Shown here in pieces: positions 36,620 to 44,442 of a stretch of 64,000 bases of DNA. Origin of the DNA: Arenibacterium halophilum (GTDB lineage Bacteria; Pseudomonadota; Alphaproteobacteria; Rhodobacterales; Rhodobacteraceae); assembly GCF_005938225.1 (NCBI RefSeq), contig NZ_VCPC01000001.1:806001-870000 (forward strand). The letters are read 5' to 3'. Each line of letters starts with the position of its first letter. Position 1 is the stretch's first letter. The position numbers were made by a program, and so were the translations under genes. The notes below the pieces were generated by a model. That model saw only the letters and a list, made by a program, of their open reading frames with translations. It searched no databases and was not told the origin of the DNA.

Positions 36620-37587
36620 TGCAAGCCCCCACGGAACTTATCCTATACGTTTCGATTTTCGTCGGTGTGGTCGTTCTGGTGAACGGCCTGTACCTTGTGG
36701 CCTTCGGCAAATCGATCAGCGCCAACAGCCGCGTGAACCGACGGCTGGAAATGCTCGACAAGGGCGCGGGCCGCGAACAGGTGCTGGAACAGCTGCGCAA
36801 GGAAATGCAGCAGCACATGAAATCGCGCTCGGTGCCGCTCTACTCGCTTCTGGCGGACCGGGCTCAGAAAGCGGCGATTGCCTTCACCCCACGCCAGTTG
36901 ATCATGATCATGGGCGGCATGGCGGTTGCGGCCTTCCTCGCCTTGACGATCGGCACGGAAACCGAACTGCCGATCCGCGTGGTTGCCTCTGTCGGGCTTG
37001 GCGTGGGCGGCGTGTTCTTCTGGGTCAACGGCAAAGCCAAGAAACGCATGGCGATGATCGAGGAACAGCTTCCCGACGCGGTCGAACTGATGGTGCGAAG
37101 CCTGCGCGTGGGACACCCGTTTTCCTCGGCCATTTCGATTGTATCGAAGGAAATCCAGGATCCGCTGGCGACCGAATTCGGCATCATCGCGGATGAGAGC
37201 GCCTATGGCCGTGACGTGGGCGAAGCGCTGAAGGAAATGGCCGAGCGGCTGGACATGCAGGACATGCGGTTCCTGTCGGTTGCCGTGACGATCCAGCAGC
37301 AATCGGGCGGTAACCTGGCCGAGGTGCTGTCGGGTCTGGCCAAGGTGATCCGCGCGCGGTTCCGCCTTTTCCGTCGCGTGAATGCCATCACCGCCGAGGC
37401 GAAATGGTCGGGCAAGTTCCTGTCGGGCTTTCCGCTGTTCTGTCTGGGCGCGATCATGGTCAACGACCCGGGCTACTACGACGAGGTGCTCGATCACCCC
37501 TATTTCATCCCCGCCTGTTTTGTCGTCGGCATCCTGCTGTCGGCGAACCTTGTGGTGATGCGCGTTCTGACCAACATCAAGGTGTAA
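36619..37587 (+). CDS. tadB: Tad inner-membrane platform protein TadB
   Basis: A 322-residue integral membrane protein with helices near the N-terminus, in the middle and at the C-terminus, and a GspF/T2SSF domain (residues about 160-285) containing L-P-D-A-V-E-L-M-V-R-S-L-R-V-G-H-P-F and Q-Q-S-G-G-N-L-A-E-V-L. It forms the platform with TadC on which CpaF acts. Start overlaps the cpaF stop. Confidence 0.94.
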   Translation: MQAPTELILYVSIFVGVVVLVNGLYLVAFGKSISANSRVNRRLEMLDKGAGREQVLEQLRKEMQQHMKSRSVPLYSLLADRAQKAAIAFTPRQLIMIMGGMAVAAFLALTIGTETELPIRVVASVGLGVGGVFFWVNGKAKKRMAMIEEQLPDAVELMVRSLRVGHPFSSAISIVSKEIQDPLATEFGIIADESAYGRDVGEALKEMAERLDMQDMRFLSVAVTIQQQSGGNLAEVLSGLAKVIRARFRLFRRVNAITAEAKWSGKFLSGFPLFCLGAIMVNDPGYYDEVLDHPYFIPACFVVGILLSANLVVMRVLTNIKV

Positions 37588-37596
37588 GGTGCCGAC

Positions 37597-38580
37597 ATGG
37601 AATTCCTGAACAGTTTCAACACCCTGCTTACCGATCAGCTTGGCCCCTTCGGCCCGCTGATCGTGGTCGGCGGCCTTGGTGTCACCATGATCCTGCTGGT
37701 CGTGGTGATGTTCCTGAAACAACCCGAAGACCCGCTGAAAAAGCTCCAGCGCAACGTTAACGAAAGCACCAAATCCAAGCCCCAGAAGGAACGGCTTCGC
37801 CAGGGCGGACGCAACGAGCAGTTGCAGAAATTCGCGAGCTTCCTTGAACCACAGGATATGGAACAGCTCTCGGCGATGCAGCTGAAGCTGCGCCAGGCCG
37901 GGTATCAATCGAAAGACTCGGTTCGCTTTTTCCACTTTGCGCAATTCGCGCTGGGTGTGATCGGTCTGATCCTTGGGGTGATCTATGTGACTGTCCTGAA
38001 CGCGGGCGTCGAATTCGACTCGCAGCAGATGGTGATGTATATCGTCGGCCCCGGCGGTGTCGGCTATTACCTGCCGAAATACTGGATCACCCGCCGCGTC
38101 GAAGAACGCAAAGAGGCGATTACCCGCGGCTTTCCCGATGCGCTGGACATGATGCTGGTCTGCGTCGAAGCCGGGCAATCCCTGGACCAGTCGATCGTGC
38201 GCGTCGCCAAGGAACTGCGCGCGTCCTACCCTGCGCTCGCAGATGAATTCGACGTCGTCGCCTATGAAATGAAGGCAGGCAAGGAAAAATCGGCCGTTCT
38301 GCGCGACATGGGCGACCGCTGCGGCGTGCAGGACGTGTCGTCTTTCGTGACCGTGCTGATCCAGTCATCGACCTTTGGTACGTCGATTTCGGACGCGCTG
38401 CGGGTGTTCGCCGGGGAAATGCGTGACAAGCGCGTGATGCGCGCCGAAGAGGCCGCAAACAAGTTGCCAACCAAAATGACGCTTGCCACAATGGGGCTGA
38501 CGGTGCCGCCGCTGCTGATCATTCTTGTGGGTCCTTCGGCCAATGGCATCGCGAACCTGGGCGCAATGGGCAACAACTGA
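37597..38580 (+). CDS. tadC: Tad inner-membrane platform protein TadC
   Basis: A 327-residue membrane protein paralogous to TadB: N-terminal helix, long cytoplasmic charged segment, paired helices around residues 110-155 and a T2SSF domain with F-P-D-A-L-D-M-M-L-V-C-V-E-A-G-Q-S-L-D-Q. Nine bases separate it from tadB, and the next start is one base after its stop, so tadB-tadC-tadD are tightly coupled. Confidence 0.94.
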   Translation: MEFLNSFNTLLTDQLGPFGPLIVVGGLGVTMILLVVVMFLKQPEDPLKKLQRNVNESTKSKPQKERLRQGGRNEQLQKFASFLEPQDMEQLSAMQLKLRQAGYQSKDSVRFFHFAQFALGVIGLILGVIYVTVLNAGVEFDSQQMVMYIVGPGGVGYYLPKYWITRRVEERKEAITRGFPDALDMMLVCVEAGQSLDQSIVRVAKELRASYPALADEFDVVAYEMKAGKEKSAVLRDMGDRCGVQDVSSFVTVLIQSSTFGTSISDALRVFAGEMRDKRVMRAEEAANKLPTKMTLATMGLTVPPLLIILVGPSANGIANLGAMGNN

Positions 38581-38581
38581 C

Positions 38582-39172
38582 ATGACTTCAAAAGGTGGGG
38601 GACAGGCCGCACCGATCCTGAAATTGCTCTCGGCCATCACCGTTGCCGCGGTGGTGGCCGCCTGCGGTCCTGACCGGATCGAAGATTTGCCCGATGGCCC
38701 CTTTGCCCCCGGTGTCGACCCAAAGGGCGAGGCGGTCGAAGGCACCGAAGTAGGCCACCGCCTGATACAGGCCGGGCAATACGAACTGGCGCTGGATGCC
38801 TTTACCCGCGCGGCATTGAAACAGGGGCTGACGCCGGAAATCCTCTCGGGCATGGGAAGCGCGAACCTTGGGCTTGGCCGTCTGGGACAGGCCGAAGACC
38901 TGCTGCGCCGCGCCGTGCGCGACGATCCGACCTGGCCCGAAGCCTGGAACAACCTTGGCGTTGTGCTGATGGAACGCGGCAATACCGCCGAGGCCGAACA
39001 GATTTTCCGCAAGGCCTATGCGCTGGACAATGGCGAAAGTGACGCAATCCGCGACAATTTGCGAATTGCACTCGCAAAAACGGAAAACGTGGGCCATACT
39101 GACGAACAAAAAGCAGAATACAAGTTGGTACAGCGCGGCAATCTCGATTTCGAACTGCGCAAAAACCAGTGA
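38582..39172 (+). CDS. tadD: TPR lipoprotein TadD
   Basis: A 196-residue lipoprotein. Signal with lipobox A-V-V-A-A-C (cysteine near residue 28). Tetratricopeptide repeats follow (for example residues about 60-95 and 95-150, with W-P-E-A-W-N-N-L-G and A-E-A-E-Q-I-F-R-K-A). TadD acts as a pilotin-like helper for the secretin. The ATG starts one base after the tadC stop region (TGACATG), preferred over the upstream in-frame start inside tadC. Confidence 0.88.
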   Translation: MTSKGGGQAAPILKLLSAITVAAVVAACGPDRIEDLPDGPFAPGVDPKGEAVEGTEVGHRLIQAGQYELALDAFTRAALKQGLTPEILSGMGSANLGLGRLGQAEDLLRRAVRDDPTWPEAWNNLGVVLMERGNTAEAEQIFRKAYALDNGESDAIRDNLRIALAKTENVGHTDEQKAEYKLVQRGNLDFELRKNQ

Positions 39173-39199
39173 CACGGCACGAGCAGAGGGACGCAAAAA

Positions 39200-40045
39200 A
39201 TGCGCCATGGGTTTCTGATTCCGGCACTTGTTGCGGGCACGATGGTGGTGTCCGGCTGCGCTGAAGACGGCAAGGATACCGTCGAACGCGCCTTTCGCGA
39301 TGTGAATGTCATCGACGAAACCAATCTCAACGACGTGATGCTGACGGTGGCCGACCCGAACGAGGCGGTCAGCTATTTCAGCCGCGCCACCAAGGCCGAG
39401 CCCGACCGGATCGACCTGCAGCGGGGATATGCGCAATCGCTGGTCCGCGCCAAGCGCAACACCGAGGCCGTTGCCGCCTGGACCAAGGTCACCAAGATGC
39501 CCAAGGCAACGGCCGAGGACAGTGTCGACCTGGCCGATGCGCTGATCCGAACCAGCGACTGGACCAAGGCCAAGGCCACGCTGGATTCCATTCCCCCCAC
39601 GCATGAGACATTCAAACGCTACCGGCTTGAAGCGATGGTGGCCGACGCCAACAAGGAATGGACAAACGCCGACAGTTTTTATCAAACCGCCGTTGGCCTG
39701 ACAACGCGGCCCGCCGGCGTGATGAACAACTGGGGCTATTCCAAACTGACGCGCGGCGATTTCGCCGAGGCAGAGCGGTTGTTCGGCGAGGCGATCCGGC
39801 AGGACCAGACGCTGTTCACCGCCAAGAACAACCTGATCCTGTCCCGGGGCGCCCAGCGCAACTATACCCTTCCGGTGATCCCGATGGATCAGACCGAGCG
39901 CGCGCAGCTATTGCACACGCTGGCGCTGTCCGCGGTGAAACAGGGCGACGTACAGACCGGCAAGCAATTGCTGCGGGAATCGATCGACACCCATCCCCAG
40001 CACTTCGAGGAAGCGGTGCGGTCGCTTCGGGCGCTGGAAAGCTAG
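39200..40045 (+). CDS. Second TPR lipoprotein of the tad locus
   Basis: A 281-residue lipoprotein with a signal peptide ending V-V-S-G-C (cysteine at residue 21) and several TPR-like helical repeats (A-V-S-Y-F-S-R-A-T-K, A-V-A-A-W-T-K-V-T, A-E-R-L-F-G-E-A-I). It is 27 bp after tadD and looks like a diverged paralogue, so likely acts at the outer membrane in secretin or pilus assembly. Confidence 0.82.
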   Translation: MRHGFLIPALVAGTMVVSGCAEDGKDTVERAFRDVNVIDETNLNDVMLTVADPNEAVSYFSRATKAEPDRIDLQRGYAQSLVRAKRNTEAVAAWTKVTKMPKATAEDSVDLADALIRTSDWTKAKATLDSIPPTHETFKRYRLEAMVADANKEWTNADSFYQTAVGLTTRPAGVMNNWGYSKLTRGDFAEAERLFGEAIRQDQTLFTAKNNLILSRGAQRNYTLPVIPMDQTERAQLLHTLALSAVKQGDVQTGKQLLRESIDTHPQHFEEAVRSLRALES

Positions 40046-40049
40046 GGCG

Positions 40050-40544
40050 ATGACCCAAGGCGCACAGGCCGCAGTGTGGTTTTTGCCCTTCGTCCTGCCG
40101 ATCTGCTTCTACGTCTGCTTCACCGACCTGCGCGAAATGCGCATCACCAATCAGGCGGTCATTGCGCTGGCCGTGATTTTCGTCGTGATCGGCCCCTTGG
40201 CCCTGCCCCTCCCGGATTACGGCTGGAGGCTGGTGCAGATGGTTGTGGTTCTGGTGATCGGATTTCTACTAAACGCGGGCGGTGCCATCGGGGCCGGTGA
40301 CGCGAAATTTGCCGCCGCTGCAGCGCCCTATATCGCCTTGGGCGATCTGCGCCTGCTGCTGGCGATCTTTGCCGCCAATCTTCTGGCCGCCTTTGCGACG
40401 CACCGTCTGGTGAAATACACCCCCCTGCGCCGCATCGCGCCGGGCTGGAAAAGCTGGAACATGGGTTGGAAATTCCCGATGGGCCTGAGCCTTGGCGGCA
40501 CACTGGCGCTCTACCTGCTGCTGGGCGCCATCTACGGCCGCTAG
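40050..40544 (+). CDS. cpaA: Prepilin peptidase CpaA/TadV
   Basis: A 164-residue A24-family aspartic peptidase with about five to six membrane helices. The two catalytic aspartates sit in F-T-D-L-R-E-M-R-I (about residue 26) and G-A-G-D-A-K-F (about residue 86). It lacks the methyltransferase domain of PilD, as is normal for Tad peptidases. It processes the three Flp prepilins upstream. Starts four bases after the preceding stop. Confidence 0.93.
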   Translation: MTQGAQAAVWFLPFVLPICFYVCFTDLREMRITNQAVIALAVIFVVIGPLALPLPDYGWRLVQMVVVLVIGFLLNAGGAIGAGDAKFAAAAAPYIALGDLRLLLAIFAANLLAAFATHRLVKYTPLRRIAPGWKSWNMGWKFPMGLSLGGTLALYLLLGAIYGR

Positions 40545-40601
40545 GGCACGCCTTCACGAAATCTTCAGCCCCCCTGTGAATGATCGCATTCTGACACGAA
40601 T

Positions 40602-40636
40602 GGCGTTTGTCGCGCCGCACTCTGGCCACAAACGCC
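40602..40636 (+). promoter_or_regulatory. Inverted repeat just before the AAA+ ATPase start
   Basis: GGCGTTTGT (40602-40610) and its exact reverse complement ACAAACGCC (40628-40636) with a 17-base loop, ending seven bases before the ATG at 40644. It could be a terminator for the tad operon without a T-run, an operator, or an mRNA hairpin that limits ribosome access. Confidence 0.4.
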
Positions 40637-40643
40637 GGAAACA

Positions 40644-41990
40644 ATGGCGCAAAGGTTCACATACGGACAACAGGCCCCTGACATGAACATGCAGACGACC
40701 GGCGTCATCGCGCCGCCCCCGCCCCGCTCTCTGGCCGAAATGCGGCTACCGATGGTGATGATGCGCGACATCGTGCTGAAAACGATGTTCCGCAAGAACT
40801 GCACCCTTGTGAGCGAACTGGCAGAGGCGATCTGCCTGCCGATCCCGATCACGCAGGAACTTGTCGACCTGGCCCGCGAACAACGCCTGCTCGAGGCGAT
40901 GGGCACGCTGAACGCCAACAACGGCAACGAAATGGGCTATCAGCTGACCGATGCGGGCAAGGCGCGCGCGCAGGACGCGCTGGCGCAGTCGGAATATTTC
41001 GGTGCGATGCCGGTGCCGCTGGATGTCTACCGCGAACAGGTTCAGCGCCAGTCGATCCGCAACATCCAGATCACCCGCGACCAGCTGACCCGCGCGATGG
41101 GGCACCTGATCCTGCCGGATTCCCTGCTGGATCACCTTGGCCCTGCCGTCAGCGCCGGCCGCTCGATCCTGATGTACGGCCCGCCCGGCAACGGGAAATC
41201 CTCCATCTCGAACGGCATCCGCGACGCACTTGGCGACAAGGTCTATGTCCCGCGCGCCATCGAATATTCCGGTCAGGTCATCACCGTTTACGACCCGATC
41301 GTGCACAATGCCGTGGAACAGGTGCAGGACGATCCCACCGCGCTGCGCCGCGCCAAACGATTCGACACGCGCTATGTCTGCTGCGAACGGCCAACCGTGG
41401 TGACCGGGGGCGAGCTGTCGCTCAAGATGCTCGATCTGGTCTACAACCCCACCGCGCGCACCTATCAGGCCCCGCTACAGCTGAAATCCACCGGCGGCAT
41501 CTTCATCGTCGACGACCTTGGCCGTCAAGAGGAACCGCCCCAGGCGCTGATCAACCGCTGGATCGTTCCCCTGGAAGAAGGCAAGGACATCCTTGGCCTG
41601 CAATCGGGAGAAAAGTTCGAAGTGCCCTTCGACACGCTGGTGATCTTTTCGACCAACTTCCACCCAAATGAAATCTTCGACCAGGCGGCCCTGCGCCGGA
41701 TCTTCTTCAAGATCAAGATCGACGGCCCGAGCCAGGAAAACTTCCTGAAAATCTTTGCCCTCGTGGCGCGGAAAAAGGGCATGCCCTTGGACGAGGCGTC
41801 GCTCGTGCACCTGCTCAAGGTGAAATACCCCACGATCGACAACACCTATGCCAACTACCAGCCGGTGTTCCTGATCGACCAGATGATCGCCATCTGCGAA
41901 TTCGAAGGCATCCCCTATCAGATGACGCCTGAGTTGGTGGACCGTGCCTGGGCGAACATGTTCGTCAAGGACGAGGTGATCGTGAAATAG
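40644..41990 (+). CDS. AAA+ ATPase with N-terminal winged-helix, downstream of the tad locus
   Basis: A 448-residue cytoplasmic protein. Residues about 25-110 look like a winged-helix segment ending in a G-Y-x-L-T-D-A-G-K motif; the ATPase has Walker A G-P-P-G-N-G-K-S-S (residues 179-187) and Walker B G-I-F-I-V-D-D-L-G-R near residue 290. No membrane helices. I know proteins of this kind as conserved, unnamed ATPases beside pilus genes but not a proven function. Start could also be 40683 (M-N-M-Q-T-T), since the 40644 ATG lies right after an inverted repeat. Confidence 0.75.
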   Translation: MAQRFTYGQQAPDMNMQTTGVIAPPPPRSLAEMRLPMVMMRDIVLKTMFRKNCTLVSELAEAICLPIPITQELVDLAREQRLLEAMGTLNANNGNEMGYQLTDAGKARAQDALAQSEYFGAMPVPLDVYREQVQRQSIRNIQITRDQLTRAMGHLILPDSLLDHLGPAVSAGRSILMYGPPGNGKSSISNGIRDALGDKVYVPRAIEYSGQVITVYDPIVHNAVEQVQDDPTALRRAKRFDTRYVCCERPTVVTGGELSLKMLDLVYNPTARTYQAPLQLKSTGGIFIVDDLGRQEEPPQALINRWIVPLEEGKDILGLQSGEKFEVPFDTLVIFSTNFHPNEIFDQAALRRIFFKIKIDGPSQENFLKIFALVARKKGMPLDEASLVHLLKVKYPTIDNTYANYQPVFLIDQMIAICEFEGIPYQMTPELVDRAWANMFVKDEVIVK

Positions 41991-41994
41991 CGCC

Positions 41995-43506
41995 CTATTC
42001 GGCCGCGGGCAGCGTATCGGCCAGCGGCCGCTCCACCATCATCAACGCGATGCAACTGGCCACACAGGCCAGCGCCGCTGAACACCAGAACACCGGGTGA
42101 AGCGCGTGGGCGATGCCCTGCGAAATCACCTCGCGCGTGGCTTCGGGCATGGCCGCGATCTGCTGCGCCGACAGGGCGCGCGGATCCGTCCCCGGCATCA
42201 CCGTGCCAAGATGCCGCCCCAGCCCCGCCGCGAACAGAGCGCCATAAGCCGCCGTGCCCAACGATCCGCCGATCAGGCGGAACATGTTGGCGCTGGCCGT
42301 ACCCACCCCAACCATACGCGCCGGCACCGAATTCTGGATTGCGGTCACCCCCACGCCCATCACCGGCCCGATCCCGACGCCAGCAAGGAACATCAAGCCT
42401 CCGATCACTGGGTTGGGCGTATGCGGCCCGACAAAGCCCAGCGCCACCATCGCAAGCGCCAGAACCAGCGTCGAATAGACCGGCAGGATACGATACCGCC
42501 CGGTGCGCGACATGAACTGCCCCGACAGGGTCGAGGCGCCGATCAGCCCGATCATCATCGGAAAGGTATACAACCCCGACATCGCCGGGCTGACGCCCTT
42601 CACAACCTGAAGGAAAAACGGCACGAAGGTGATCGTCGAAAACATTGCGACGCCGGTGATGAAGCCAACCGAATTCGACACCACGAAGTTGTTGATACCG
42701 AACAGACCCAGCGGCAGGATCGGTTCGCTCGAATGCTTCTCGGCTGCGACAAACCCGACCAGCGCCGCCACCGCGCCCAGCATCAGGAAGGCCATCTCGG
42801 CACTGTCCCAGGCCAGCGTCTTGCCGCCAAGGCTGGCCATCACGACCAGCAGCGACAGCACCAGTGACAAACCGATGGCCCCGGCATAATCAAGGCTTGC
42901 CCGTTTGCGCGCTGGCGGGGTTTCCAGCAGGACGGCCAGAAGCACAAACACCACCGCCCCGATCGGCAGGTTCATCAGGAAGATCCAGGTCCAGTCGAAA
43001 TGCTGCACGATGAAGCCGCCAGCGAGAGGGCCAATAACCGTCGACAACCCGAAAACCGAGCCCAGAATGCCTTGAAACCGCCCGCGCTGGCGCGGCGGCA
43101 GAACGTCGGCAATCGTGGCCATCGACACCACGATCAATCCGCCACCGCCCATGCCCTGCACAGCGCGGCCCGCCACAAGAACCCAGATACTGGGCGCCAG
43201 CGCGCAGATCGTCGTTCCCGTCAGAAACACCAGGATGCCGGCCTGCAACACCTTTTTCCGACCGAACAGATCACCCAGCTTGCCAAAGATCGGCGCGCCC
43301 ACCGTCGCCGCCAGAAGATAGGCCGTGATCACCCATGTGATCTGGTCCAGCCCACCCAATTCGCCCACGATAATGGGCAGCGCCGTGGTCACAACCGTCT
43401 GCCCCAGAGAGGCAAGAAAAAGAGTGACGGCCACGGCTGCAAAGACTAACCTGATACGGCTCCAGTCAACAGGTTCGGTGGCATTCGGCGGCGTTGGGCT
43501 ACTCAA
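41995..43506 (-). CDS. MFS drug:proton antiporter, DHA2 (14-helix) type
   Basis: A 503-residue inner-membrane transporter with about 14 hydrophobic helices. The motif G-K-L-G-D-L-F-G-R-K-K near residue 78 is the MFS loop 2-3 signature, and the G-P-x-x-G-G motif in helix 5 (I-G-P-L-A-G-G-F-I) marks antiporters of the EmrB/QacA group. It probably exports a toxic organic compound. It is divergent from a MarR regulator gene over a 166-bp AT-rich gap, the classic regulator/efflux-pump pairing. It converges with the AAA+ ATPase gene four bases away. Confidence 0.9.
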   Translation of the reverse strand: MSSPTPPNATEPVDWSRIRLVFAAVAVTLFLASLGQTVVTTALPIIVGELGGLDQITWVITAYLLAATVGAPIFGKLGDLFGRKKVLQAGILVFLTGTTICALAPSIWVLVAGRAVQGMGGGGLIVVSMATIADVLPPRQRGRFQGILGSVFGLSTVIGPLAGGFIVQHFDWTWIFLMNLPIGAVVFVLLAVLLETPPARKRASLDYAGAIGLSLVLSLLVVMASLGGKTLAWDSAEMAFLMLGAVAALVGFVAAEKHSSEPILPLGLFGINNFVVSNSVGFITGVAMFSTITFVPFFLQVVKGVSPAMSGLYTFPMMIGLIGASTLSGQFMSRTGRYRILPVYSTLVLALAMVALGFVGPHTPNPVIGGLMFLAGVGIGPVMGVGVTAIQNSVPARMVGVGTASANMFRLIGGSLGTAAYGALFAAGLGRHLGTVMPGTDPRALSAQQIAAMPEATREVISQGIAHALHPVFWCSAALACVASCIALMMVERPLADTLPAAE

Positions 43507-43583
43507 TGGATGTCCTGACAGAAACTGCCGCCCGGCGGAACAAGCGCTCTCCGAACGGTACGCACAAAGCGTTTCGGGTTAGG

Positions 43584-43620
43584 TTGCCTTATAAATGTGA
43601 CGCTTGCAATTATATGTCAA
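43584..43620. promoter_or_regulatory. Overlapping divergent promoters and likely MarR operator
   Basis: On the minus strand TTGACA (43620-43615) is followed after 17-18 bp by CATTTA/ATTTAT (43597-43591), a good promoter for the MFS gene. On the plus strand TTGCCT (43584-43589) with a weak -10 near 43607-43613 could serve the MarR gene. The span TTG-N11-CAA (43604-43620) is a loose inverted repeat sitting across both, as expected of a MarR operator. Confidence 0.45.
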
Positions 43621-43672
43621 TAGCACGTAAACTTCCCCCAACACGGGGAGAAATCCCGCCTGCCGATAACCG

Positions 43673-44293
43673 ATGGAGATTCCAATTCCCGAACGCGACC
43701 TTCCCATGATCGACTTCCTTGCCGAAGCCGGTATCGAAAAAGACGTCACCCGCGCCGCGCTCGATATCGACGCCGTGCTGCAGAACTGGCGTCGTCGCTA
43801 TTTCAAACGCGAACTCGGGCATGATGCCCTTGCCGCACTTGGCCTCGACAAGGAAATGGACCTTGCCCAGCTTGACGTGCTGGTGGCCATCTGGGCGCCC
43901 TCGAACGAATTCGGTCCAGATGCGAAACAGGAAACCATGATCGCGACCGTGGCCGAACGGCTGCGGATCGACCCATCGCGCGCCTCGCGTCAGGTCAGCG
44001 AGATGATCGCGCGTGGATTGGCGCGCCGCGACGTCAGCCAGCAGGACGGGCGCCGGACCATCGTCACCCTCACCCCGCGCGGCGAAGCGATCGTTCAGGC
44101 CGCGCGCCAGTTCAAATATCTCGTGATGGGCGAATTCCTGTCCAGTTGGACGGCCGAAGAAATCGCAACCTTCATGCCCCTGCTCGAACGCTTCAGCGTC
44201 TGGTCGGAAAACTCGGCCGGCATCGGCCCGGAACGTTTCACCGCCGAGATCCGCCAGATCATCGCCGAAATGAACGCCGTCAAAGCGGATTGA
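43673..44293 (+). CDS. MarR family transcriptional regulator
   Basis: A 206-residue protein with a central winged-helix DNA-binding domain (residues about 60-140): R-L-R-I-D-P-S-R-A-S-R-Q-V-S-E-M-I-A-R-G-L as recognition helix and R-R-T-I-V-T-L-T-P-R-G in the wing. The helical ends should form the dimer. Divergent from the MFS gene, so it likely represses that pump until a ligand binds. No clear Shine-Dalgarno at 43673; ATG at 43706 is an alternative. Confidence 0.85.
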   Translation: MEIPIPERDLPMIDFLAEAGIEKDVTRAALDIDAVLQNWRRRYFKRELGHDALAALGLDKEMDLAQLDVLVAIWAPSNEFGPDAKQETMIATVAERLRIDPSRASRQVSEMIARGLARRDVSQQDGRRTIVTLTPRGEAIVQAARQFKYLVMGEFLSSWTAEEIATFMPLLERFSVWSENSAGIGPERFTAEIRQIIAEMNAVKAD

Positions 44294-44300
44294 TCCGCGC

Positions 44301-44357
44301 TTTCTTTGGGGCCAAATATCCCGGGGGAGTCCCGCAGGGACGGGGGCAGCGCCCCCT
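44301..44357 (+). repeat. Dispersed intergenic repeat, second copy
   Basis: Begins TTTCTTTGGGGCCAAATATC and runs through a CGGGGGAGTCCC section to a GGGGGC/GCCCCC hairpin (44342-44356). Reverse-complemented, it matches 10066-10123 over most of its length. It follows the marR stop closely and may terminate that transcript. Confidence 0.6.
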
Positions 44358-44442
44358 GCCCGACCTCCCCAACCAGCACCGCTTGCCATGACGCGCCCCG
44401 GCCATACATGATGGCCACTTGGCACCATCACAAGCGCAGGGC

